DNA of 64,000 bases from Telluribacter humicola (GTDB lineage: Bacteria; Bacteroidota; Bacteroidia; Cytophagales; Spirosomataceae), in contig NZ_JAFIQT010000003.1 in assembly GCF_017355935.1 (NCBI RefSeq), positions 1-64,000 on the forward strand, in the 5' to 3' direction. Positions within the stretch are counted from its first letter, which is position 1, and every line of letters begins with the position of its first letter. This document shows positions 43,971-51,525 of the stretch, in pieces. The notes beneath the pieces were generated by a model. It made no database searches and was not told the DNA's origin. It saw only the letters and a list, made by a program, of their open reading frames with translations. Position numbers and translations under genes: made by a program.

Positions 43971-44189
43971 GTAGCATCGGGGACGAGGGAGCCGCTCACT
44001 GGTACAAAGCCACGCGTATGTGGAATCCAGGCAAGCAAAAGGGGCAGCTACCATTAGTAAACTGGCTAATAAGCCAGTACGCATTGAAGCATAGTTAGTG
44101 GCATCTACTATTCTAGTCTTCAATAAAAGGCGAGTTGTAAATGCTTTGAGAAGTTATACTATCCACACCACTACCTAAACTCAAGATCT

Positions 44190-46106
44190 ATGGAAGCTAT
44201 TGTATATATAGAGCAGGTGAGCCTGTACTGGCTCCTGCTGTATGCCTGCTACTGGCTTTTCCTGCGCCACCACACCTTCTTCCGCTGGAACCGCGCCTAC
44301 CTGCTGGGCTCACTGCTAGCGGCCTTCCTACTGCCCCTGGTACAATACCCCGAAGCAGTTCCTGTCATACCCGCTGCTGTATATGAGGTATATCAGCTAC
44401 CTATGGCGGTACCAGGTGAAATGACCGCTGCGACAACATCTACTAAGATAGCGCCTACTCCCCCCGCCGTACTAAGCTGGGAGGATGTGCTGTGGGCACT
44501 GTACGCGATGGGATTCGTATTTATGGGCATTCGCCTGTTCCGCCACCTGCGTAGCCTCTTCCAGTTTGTCCGGGAGGGTACCTCCATTCACATGGATGAT
44601 TACACGCTGGTACTTAGTTCGAATAAGTCCGTCGGCTCCTTTTCCTTTCTAAAATGGATCGTTGTCAACCCCAACGATTACGAAAACCACTTAGATACCA
44701 TCCTCAACCACGAGCTGGTACACGTCCGGCAGCGGCACAGCCTGGACGTGCTGCTGGTAGAGGTACTACGGGTCTTGTTCTGGTTCAACCCGGTGCTGCT
44801 CTTGTACAAGCGCTCGCTGCAGCAGGTACACGAGTACCTGGCCGATCAGCAGGCTCCCAACCGTGATCGCTACGCCGAGTTTCTGGTAGCCTACGCCCTG
44901 GATGCTCCCGTGACAGCTCTCAGCCATCACTTCTTTAACTCCTCCCTTCTGAAAAACCGGGTCAGAATGCTGTATAAGCATCGCAACTCCCGCTGGTCAC
45001 TGGGTAAGTATGTGGTAGCCGTAGTACTGGTAGGAGCAACCGCTGTAGTAGCGAGTGGCTTCCGGTCTAACGATGGGTCCGGTAAAACCACAACCGATGA
45101 GCGCGTGCAGATTGAGGGTATTGTGGTAGGTACAGATGGCAGTAGGTTGGAAAGCGTTACGATCAAATCTGAGAACAAACGATTCAGGACCTTTACCGAT
45201 GAAGAAGGCCAGTACCTCATCCAAGTACCTGTCGGTAGTAAACTGACCTTTGAAGCAGAAGGCTATAAAGCTGTAACCGTTCAGGTAGCCAGCTGGCAGA
45301 TCATCAATACTACGCTGGCGCAGATTGGGACCACTGTTCCCTCCACCATAGAGCTTTCCCCTTCGATAAAGCGAGTGGAGGTATACGCCGATCCCGTTAC
45401 GACTGGAGTGTTCAGGCTAATACCTACTCGTGGGCAAAGCGACAACTCCGCCTCCTCCAGCACAATCAGTGCAGATGAGGAATCACCACGATTTCCGGGC
45501 GGAGCCGAGGCACTTAGCGCCTACTTCAGCCAGCATGCCAACTACCCTAGCCAAGCACTAAACCCCAACGCTCAGGGCAAAGTATTGGTAAACTTTCTGG
45601 TTTCTTCCAACGGAGAAATTAGCGACGTAGAAGTGGTAAAAGGTCCCGGTTTCGGTCTTGAGGAAGAATCAGCTCGTTTAGTTGCATCTATGCCGACCTG
45701 GATACCCGGCCAAAGTGGGGGTAAGCGGGTAGCTATGCACTACCACCTATCCATTGACTGGCAGCTAGACCTCGATCCTGACAAAACCGGAACCAAGGAG
45801 GTACAGGTAAATGTGGGACAGGATAAGGCCAGCTATATTACTGTAAAATACTACAAATCTGGCGCCCGGAAAAGGTTTATGGGGTACTTCTGGATGTACG
45901 GTAAAGATACTCTATCCGAGAATGCACTCTATGTACTGAACGGCACTCCTATGAAGAGTAAAGATTTCATGAAAGAGATACCTATAGATGAATTTAGAGC
46001 GATCAATGTATTAAATAGCACCGTGGCCAGGGCGCTTTACGGAGAAAAAGGCGCGAACGGTGCAGTGCTTGTCATGACGACGAAGAACACAGAAAAAAAG
46101 CCATAA
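44190..46106 (+). CDS. M56 metallopeptidase with regulatory-like, TonB_C and plug-like domains (array copy 2)
   Basis: 638 residues. Same N-terminal membrane/peptidase module, with 'HELVHVRQRH' (H174) and 'HEYLAD' (214). After helix 4 the lipobox Cys is absent ('VVASGFRSND'). Next: a carboxypeptidase-regulatory-like beta domain (about 306-378, 'IEGIVVGTDGSRLESVTI'), TonB_C (about 428-525, 'FPGGAEALSAYFSQHANYP'), and a plug-like tail (about 572-638, 'LYVLNGTPM', 'FRAINVLNSTVARALYGEKGANGAVLVMTT'). 219 bases of gap before it contain a weak 7-bp hairpin (44061-44078). Confidence 0.87.
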   Translation: MEAIVYIEQVSLYWLLLYACYWLFLRHHTFFRWNRAYLLGSLLAAFLLPLVQYPEAVPVIPAAVYEVYQLPMAVPGEMTAATTSTKIAPTPPAVLSWEDVLWALYAMGFVFMGIRLFRHLRSLFQFVREGTSIHMDDYTLVLSSNKSVGSFSFLKWIVVNPNDYENHLDTILNHELVHVRQRHSLDVLLVEVLRVLFWFNPVLLLYKRSLQQVHEYLADQQAPNRDRYAEFLVAYALDAPVTALSHHFFNSSLLKNRVRMLYKHRNSRWSLGKYVVAVVLVGATAVVASGFRSNDGSGKTTTDERVQIEGIVVGTDGSRLESVTIKSENKRFRTFTDEEGQYLIQVPVGSKLTFEAEGYKAVTVQVASWQIINTTLAQIGTTVPSTIELSPSIKRVEVYADPVTTGVFRLIPTRGQSDNSASSSTISADEESPRFPGGAEALSAYFSQHANYPSQALNPNAQGKVLVNFLVSSNGEISDVEVVKGPGFGLEEESARLVASMPTWIPGQSGGKRVAMHYHLSIDWQLDLDPDKTGTKEVQVNVGQDKASYITVKYYKSGARKRFMGYFWMYGKDTLSENALYVLNGTPMKSKDFMKEIPIDEFRAINVLNSTVARALYGEKGANGAVLVMTTKNTEKKP

Positions 46107-46158
46107 CTCTATTCTACGCTATCCACACATCCACACCACCTACCTAAACTCTGCACGT

Positions 46159-47146
46159 ATGGAAGCACTCTTATACATCGGCTAGGTGAGCCTGTACTGG
46201 CTCCTGCTGCAACCGTGATCGCTACGCCGAGTTTCTGGTCAGCTACGCGCTGGGAACACCTACCGCCCCACTAACTAATCACTTCTTCAATGCTTCACTC
46301 CTAAAAGATCGGATCAAGATGCTGTACAAAAATCCTAACTCCCGCTGGTCACTGAGCACCTACGCTGCCGTGGCTGTAGTAGCCCTGTTTGTGGCCCTGG
46401 TGGTCGCTAGTTGCGAACGTGATGTAGTACCTTCTAATAACCAAAAAGGAACAGCCACTAAGCATTCTACAAATGTAGAAGGCTTTGTAAGAGATCCAGA
46501 AGGCAAGCCCATACCAGGAGCTGTTGTGGTACTAAAAGGTAGTCAGAAAGGTACTACTACCGATGCCAAAGGGTACTTCAAAATGAGCGCTCCGGCTGGA
46601 ATTGATGCGGCTGTGAATATCAGCTTTGCAGGTTATAAATCCGTAGAGTTGAAGTTTAATTCGAAATTTGAATTTGTAACATTCACAGTGTCCATGCCCC
46701 CAGGGGCCAGTACTGAAACAGTTACACCCACTTCCGTAGCGCAAATGCCTTCACGTACAGGAGATACCCTGAGAACAATAGTTCAGGCCTCCATAATCAA
46801 TGGCCAGCCTGTTTTCTCCGTAGTTGAAAAAACACCTGAGTTTCCCGGAGGAATTACCGCCATGTATGAGTACCTCAGCCAGAACATGAAGTACCCGTTG
46901 GCCGCCACACGGGCCGGAGTACAGGGTAAAGTATTTATAAATTTTGTAGTGACTACCGAAGGCGAAATAAAGGATATCCAGATCCTGAAGGGCCTGGGCT
47001 TCGGGACCGACGAAGAAGCCGTACGCATAGTATCCGCTATGCCCCGCTGGCAGCCGGGTTCACAGGATGGTAAGCCCGTCAACGTACGCTTTAACCTGCC
47101 GATCAACTTCCAGTTGGGCAGCAAAGCTACTACTGGAGGTAATTAA
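46159..47146 (+). pseudogene. Internally deleted M56-TonB_C gene (array copy 3)
   Basis: The conserved start 'MEALLYIG' is present at 46159 but the next codon is TAG (CAG or GAA in the other copies). After 17 conserved codons the sequence jumps, at about 46210, from the first membrane helix to the region after 'HEYLADQQAP', deleting ~600 bases including HExxH and shifting the frame. Everything downstream (helix 4, regulatory-like domain, TonB_C) is intact and in frame from 46319 on. As a peptidase it is dead. Confidence 0.85.
46319..47146 (+). CDS. Possible surviving lipoprotein: lipobox + regulatory-like domain + TonB_C
   Basis: 275 residues if translation starts at the internal ATG 46319. 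The former helix 4 now reads as a lipoprotein signal peptide: basic N-region 'MLYKNPNSRWS', hydrophobic core to residue 29, then 'VVASC' (Cys32) followed by ERD. Then a CarboxypepD_reg-like domain (about 53-125, 'VEGFVRDPEGKPIPGAVVVLKG') and TonB_C (about 178-268, 'FPGGITAMYEYLSQNMKYP'). No strong ribosome site seen before 46319; expression is therefore uncertain. Its TonB_C is nearly identical in DNA to that of copy 5. Confidence 0.5.
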   Translation: MLYKNPNSRWSLSTYAAVAVVALFVALVVASCERDVVPSNNQKGTATKHSTNVEGFVRDPEGKPIPGAVVVLKGSQKGTTTDAKGYFKMSAPAGIDAAVNISFAGYKSVELKFNSKFEFVTFTVSMPPGASTETVTPTSVAQMPSRTGDTLRTIVQASIINGQPVFSVVEKTPEFPGGITAMYEYLSQNMKYPLAATRAGVQGKVFINFVVTTEGEIKDIQILKGLGFGTDEEAVRIVSAMPRWQPGSQDGKPVNVRFNLPINFQLGSKATTGGN

Positions 47147-47179
47147 CAGAATCCTATATCTATACCCACACTATCTACC

Positions 47180-48685
47180 ATGGAAGCGCTACTATACCTC
47201 GGGGAAGTAAGCCTGTACTGGCTACTACTCTACGCCTGCTACTGGCTGTTGCTGCGTAAGCATACGTTCTTCGGCTGGAACCGCGCCTACCTGCTGGGCT
47301 CACTGCTGACAGCCTTCCTATTGCCCCTGGTGCAGTATCCCGAGGCCGCTCCCGCCCTGCCCATTGTGTATACGGTATCGGCCCCGGCAGTGGTGGTACA
47401 GGCAACAGCCCCCTCCCCTTTCCTCTTTACCTGGCTGAACCTGCTGTGGGCCGTGTACACCAGCGGAGTCCTGGTTATAGGCTGGAAGCTGAGCCATCAC
47501 ATCCGGGAGTTGTTCCAATTCATCCGGGGCGGTGAAGCCATTGATATGGAAGGATACAAACTAGTACTAATGGACAATGATAGAGTCGGCTCCTTTTCTT
47601 TCCTGAAATGGATTGTTGTCAACCGCAGCGACTATGAGCACCACTTTGACGCTATCCTCAGCCACGAGCTGGTACATGTGCAGCAGCGGCACAGCCTGGA
47701 CGTGCTGCTGGTGGAGGTACTACGAGTCTTGTTCTGGTTCAATCCGGTGCTGCTCTTATACAAGCGCTCGCTGCAGCAGGTACACGAGTACTTGGCCGAC
47801 CAGCAGGCTCCCAACCGCGACCGCTACGCCGAGTTCCTGGTCAGCTACGCGCTGGGCGCGCCCGTGGCTACGCTCACTAATCATTTCTTCAATGCTTCAC
47901 TCCTAAAAGACCGGATCAAGATGCTATACAAAAATCCTAACTCCCGCTGGTCGCTGGGCACCTATGCCGTCGTGGCCGTAGTAATCCTGTTTGTGTCTTT
48001 ACTGGTGGCGAGTTGCGAACGTGATGAGGTAGTACCTCCTACAATGGGTAAGCAGGTCGAGGTCAGGCATAATGTCTGGGTAGAGGGAATTGTAAGAAAT
48101 TCGGAAGGTAAGCCAATTGCGGGAGCCACCATAACCGTGAAAGGAGGATCCTCCGGTACTACTACTGATACAGAAGGGTACTTCAGAATGAGTGTACCCT
48201 CAAGTAGTAAATTAATAGTTGATTACGAAGGCCTCACAAAGATGGAAGTATCTATTGGCGCCAATTATAAGAGCAGCAGACTTAATATTATGCTGTCAGA
48301 AGAATTGAGTAGATTAGAGGAAAGAACAGAAGAACCTCCCAGAGAACAGATATCCACAATTGATGGTCAACCCATATTTACGGTAGTTGAAGAGCAGCCT
48401 GAGTTTCCGGGCGGAATTACTGCTATGTACGAGTACATAAGCCAGAACATGAAGTACCCCCCAGCTGCCGTCCGGGCCAAAGTACAGGGCATCGTATTTC
48501 TGAGCTTTGTGGTCACTACCGAGGGAGAAATAAGAGATATTCAGATACTAAAAAGTATGGGCTTTGGGACCGACGTAGAAGCCAAGCGTATAGTATCATC
48601 AATGCCTCTCTGGCAGCCGGGTATACAGAGCGGCCAGCCCGTCAACGTACGCTACAATCTGCCGATAAACTTTCAGTTGGATTAG
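47180..48685 (+). CDS. M56 metallopeptidase with regulatory-like and TonB_C domains (array copy 4)
   Basis: 501 residues. 'HELVHVQQRH' (H162) and 'HEYLAD' intact; helix 4 ends 'LLVASCERDE' (Cys279). CarboxypepD_reg-like domain (about 295-365, 'VEGIVRNSEGKPIAGATITVKG', then 'SGTTTDTEGYFRMSVP'), then TonB_C (about 405-500, 'FPGGITAMYEYISQNMKYP'), ending at 'NLPINFQLD' without a plug tail. Starts 33 bases after the deleted copy with the leader sequence CCCACACTATCTACC shared by other copies. Confidence 0.88.
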   Translation: MEALLYLGEVSLYWLLLYACYWLLLRKHTFFGWNRAYLLGSLLTAFLLPLVQYPEAAPALPIVYTVSAPAVVVQATAPSPFLFTWLNLLWAVYTSGVLVIGWKLSHHIRELFQFIRGGEAIDMEGYKLVLMDNDRVGSFSFLKWIVVNRSDYEHHFDAILSHELVHVQQRHSLDVLLVEVLRVLFWFNPVLLLYKRSLQQVHEYLADQQAPNRDRYAEFLVSYALGAPVATLTNHFFNASLLKDRIKMLYKNPNSRWSLGTYAVVAVVILFVSLLVASCERDEVVPPTMGKQVEVRHNVWVEGIVRNSEGKPIAGATITVKGGSSGTTTDTEGYFRMSVPSSSKLIVDYEGLTKMEVSIGANYKSSRLNIMLSEELSRLEERTEEPPREQISTIDGQPIFTVVEEQPEFPGGITAMYEYISQNMKYPPAAVRAKVQGIVFLSFVVTTEGEIRDIQILKSMGFGTDVEAKRIVSSMPLWQPGIQSGQPVNVRYNLPINFQLD

Positions 48686-48736
48686 AAGCCAAACCCCAGG
48701 AAACATAAACTGCACCTTTTTTCACACCAACCTACC

Positions 48737-50311
48737 ATGGAAGCACTACAATACTTTGGGGAAGTAAGCTTATACTGGCTCCTGCTCTACGCCTGCTACT
48801 GGCTGTTACTGCGCCAGCATACCTTCTTCGGCTGGAACCGCGCCTACCTGCTCGGGGCTTTGCTGGCAGCCTTTCTGCTACCGTTGATTCAATATCCAGA
48901 GGCAGCTCCGCCCTTACCCGTCACCTACGCGGTGTCGGCTCCGGTACTGGTTGTGCAGGCAACTGAGCCTTCCCTATTCACCTGGATAGACCTGCTGTGG
49001 CTCGTCTACGCCGGTGGCGCTCTGTATACGGCCTGGCGGCTGAGCCGTCACATCCGGGAGTTGTTCCAATTCATCCGGGGCGGCGAAGCCATTGATATGG
49101 AAGGATACATATTGGTTCTGATGGATGATGACAGACGGTCCGGCGCTCCGGTTGGCTCCTTTTCATTTCTGAAATGGGTAGTACTGAGCCGCAGCGACTA
49201 CGAACACCACTTTGATACTATCCTCAGCCACGAGCTGGTACACGTACAACAGCGACATAGTCTGGATATTCTATTAGTGGAGCTACTCCGCGTGTTGTTC
49301 TGGTTCAACCCGGTGCTGATCCTGTACAAGCAGTCCCTGCAGCAGGTACACGAGTACCTGGCCGACCAGCAGGCGCCTAACCGCGACCGCTACGCCGAGT
49401 TTTTAGTAGCCTATGCACTGGGTGCCCCCGTAGCTACGCTTACCAATCACTTCTTCAATTCATCACTGTTAAAAGACCGGATCAAGATGCTGTACAAAAA
49501 TCCTAACTCCCGCTGGTCGCTGAGCACCTACGCTGCCGTGGCCGTAGTAACCCTGTTTGTAGCCCTGGCGGTCGCCAGTTGCGAACGTGATGTAGTACCT
49601 TCCACAAAGGGCAAGGATGTCGATACCGGAAAGCCTACCATGGTGGAAGGAATTGTAAGAGACGAGGCAGGTAAGCCTATCCCGGGAGCTATGATAGAAA
49701 TCAAAGGCATGCAATCGGGTACCAGTACTGATTTAGAAGGGTACTTCAAAATCAGGGTTCCAGCGGCCAATGACGCCGCCCTCCACATTGGTTTTGCTGG
49801 ATATAAAACGCAGGAGGTGAAGCTAAATCCCAAGTACAAAAACGTAACGCTAACTGTCTCTATGACTCCGGGGGCAAGTACCGAGATCAGCACCTCCCCG
49901 TCCGCTCAGGTACCATCGCGCACGGGAGACTCCTTAAAAACGGTTGTGCAGTCGTCCACAATCAATGGCCAGCCTGTTTTCTCCGTAGTTGAAAAAACAC
50001 CTGAGTTTCCCGGAGGTATTACCGCCATGTATGAGTACCTCAGCCAGAACATGAAGTACCCGTTGGCCGCCACACGGGCCGGAGTACAGGGTAAAGTATT
50101 TATAAATTTTGTAGTGACTACCGAAGGCGAAATAAAGGATATCCAGATCCTGAAGGGCTTAGGCTTCGGGACTGACGAAGAAGCCATACGCATCGTATCA
50201 GGGATGCCTCGCTGGCAGCCGGGTTCACAGGATGGTAAGCCCGTCAACGTACGCTTTAACCTGCCGATCAACTTCCAGTTAGGTGGCAAAGCTACAACTG
50301 GGGGTAATTAA
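48737..50311 (+). CDS. M56 metallopeptidase with regulatory-like and TonB_C domains (array copy 5)
   Basis: 524 residues. 'HELVHVQQRH' (H165), 'HEYLAD', helix 4 ending 'AVASCERDV' (Cys282). CarboxypepD_reg-like domain (about 300-372, 'VEGIVRDEAGKPIPGAMIEIKG'), linker, TonB_C (about 428-520). The last ~350 bases match those of the deleted copy 3 almost base for base, including the bases after the stop codon, pointing to recent duplication or gene conversion. Confidence 0.88.
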   Translation: MEALQYFGEVSLYWLLLYACYWLLLRQHTFFGWNRAYLLGALLAAFLLPLIQYPEAAPPLPVTYAVSAPVLVVQATEPSLFTWIDLLWLVYAGGALYTAWRLSRHIRELFQFIRGGEAIDMEGYILVLMDDDRRSGAPVGSFSFLKWVVLSRSDYEHHFDTILSHELVHVQQRHSLDILLVELLRVLFWFNPVLILYKQSLQQVHEYLADQQAPNRDRYAEFLVAYALGAPVATLTNHFFNSSLLKDRIKMLYKNPNSRWSLSTYAAVAVVTLFVALAVASCERDVVPSTKGKDVDTGKPTMVEGIVRDEAGKPIPGAMIEIKGMQSGTSTDLEGYFKIRVPAANDAALHIGFAGYKTQEVKLNPKYKNVTLTVSMTPGASTEISTSPSAQVPSRTGDSLKTVVQSSTINGQPVFSVVEKTPEFPGGITAMYEYLSQNMKYPLAATRAGVQGKVFINFVVTTEGEIKDIQILKGLGFGTDEEAIRIVSGMPRWQPGSQDGKPVNVRFNLPINFQLGGKATTGGN

Positions 50312-50327
50312 CAGAATCCTATTTCCA

Positions 50328-50353
50328 TACCCACACCATCTACCATGGAAGCG
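50328..50353 (+). repeat. Array leader direct repeat, left copy
   Basis: 26 bases (leader plus first three codons) identical to 51500-51525 and one mismatch from 47163-47188. Together with the right copy it brackets a 1.15-kb insert carrying the OmpA-like gene. Confidence 0.8.
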
Positions 50354-50383
50354 ACTTACCTGCTAACTCAGTCTACCTTTTAA
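50345..50383 (+). pseudogene. 13-codon stub of an M56 array gene
   Basis: Downstream of copy 5 the usual leader (CCCACACCATCTACC) and start (ATGGAAGCG) occur, but the frame diverges after three codons and stops at 50381-50383. It is the left-over start of an array gene, now separated from any body by the OmpA-like gene. Confidence 0.75.
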
Positions 50384-50443
50384 ACAAGTTGTAAGCCCTG
50401 AACTATACCTATTCCCAATCTTTTCTAACCTACTACATACACT

Positions 50444-51451
50444 ATGAAGTTTTTAGCGATTTGGGCGGCTGCAATACTAATCAGACTTTGTATAGAGCAG
50501 CCAACAGCCTTTCAGTCAAAAAACCTAATCAAAGTACAGGGGAGCTGCTATGATGTAGGGACAGGCGTAGACATTAAAGTGAAAGCCTTTGCTGTATTCA
50601 GTAAAGGGCAGCAACTGCTTGGCGAGAGTAATGATATAGGTACTTTCGATGTTCAGGTACCCGATTCAGCTCAGTACTTTCGGTTTGAGCGTCAGGGCTT
50701 TCAAACAGTGACGTTTCCCGTACATTTTAGCGGTGGAGCCGAAGGCAAGGCTCCATTTAAAATTAGTGTACCTATGAGCTCCGTAGACTCGCAGTCAATC
50801 CAGTTGGATAACCGGCTTTACCTGGGTTTTAATTTTCCAGACAGCCTGGATGTACAGGTGAAGGTAGTAAATGCAAGCAATCCATCCCGTTTTACGGAAC
50901 TTAATTCAGGCCTGGCCAGAAGAATAGCGCCTTCTTTTTATCTACGGAATGTGCAACCAGATAGCTACCTCATCACAGCGTCTACAAAGGACGGACGACA
51001 GCTCCTAAGCGAGGAGGTACCAGTAGGTGCCGGATTTACGTTCAAAGAGCTGACTATTAAGGCACCCAATTCTGCTACTAGTACCTCTGCGCCTACCACT
51101 TCGTCATGGAAGCCTGTTGGTTCCGAGACACTGTATTTTAGTCAAAGCAGCTACGATCTGAGTACCGAAGTCAAGGAGCGGCTAAATACGATGGCGCGCT
51201 ACCTGCGCGAGCAACCCGGACAGAAAGCTCAAATCACGGGCTACACAGAAGATGCCGGCCGCGAAGAACTTAACCAGACCCTTTCAGAGTACCGCGCCCG
51301 TACGGTAATGAATTATCTTAAGAGCCTGGGCGTGCCGGCCCGGCAGCTCTCAATACGATGGATGGGGTTCAACTCACCCGCTGCACCCAACGATACCGAG
51401 GAAAACCGTATGAAAAACCGGCGAGTGGTCGTGCAGTTTGTACAAGAGTAG
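50444..51451 (+). CDS. OmpA-C-terminal-domain protein inside the M56 array
   Basis: 335 residues. Short N-terminal hydrophobic segment (about 3-15) that may be a weak signal peptide; a beta-rich middle region (about 25-215, 'VQGSCYDVGTGVDIKVKAFAVFSKG' resembles a carboxypeptidase-regulatory-like fold); C-terminal OmpA domain (about 225-335, 'LYFSQSSYDLSTEVKERLNTMARYL', 'ITGYTEDAGREELNQTLSEYRARTVMNYL', 'NRRVVVQF'). Would bind peptidoglycan in the periplasm. It interrupts the peptidase array between two leader repeats, so it may be a late insertion or a functional accessory. Confidence 0.82.
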   Translation: MKFLAIWAAAILIRLCIEQPTAFQSKNLIKVQGSCYDVGTGVDIKVKAFAVFSKGQQLLGESNDIGTFDVQVPDSAQYFRFERQGFQTVTFPVHFSGGAEGKAPFKISVPMSSVDSQSIQLDNRLYLGFNFPDSLDVQVKVVNASNPSRFTELNSGLARRIAPSFYLRNVQPDSYLITASTKDGRQLLSEEVPVGAGFTFKELTIKAPNSATSTSAPTTSSWKPVGSETLYFSQSSYDLSTEVKERLNTMARYLREQPGQKAQITGYTEDAGREELNQTLSEYRARTVMNYLKSLGVPARQLSIRWMGFNSPAAPNDTEENRMKNRRVVVQFVQE

Positions 51452-51499
51452 AGTGCTTCTCTCTTTGTGTTAATGTCTTGTCCTAAAACAAATCGTCTT

Positions 51500-51525
51500 T
51501 ACCCACACCATCTACCATGGAAGCG
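51500..51525 (+). repeat. Array leader direct repeat, right copy
   Basis: Identical to 50328-50353; here it leads into an intact M56 gene starting at 51517. Confidence 0.8.

Noticed and set aside
46159-46318. Programmed frameshift or recoding in array copy 3
   Set aside because: A TAG codon plus loss of ~600 bases including the catalytic HExxH cannot be explained by recoding.
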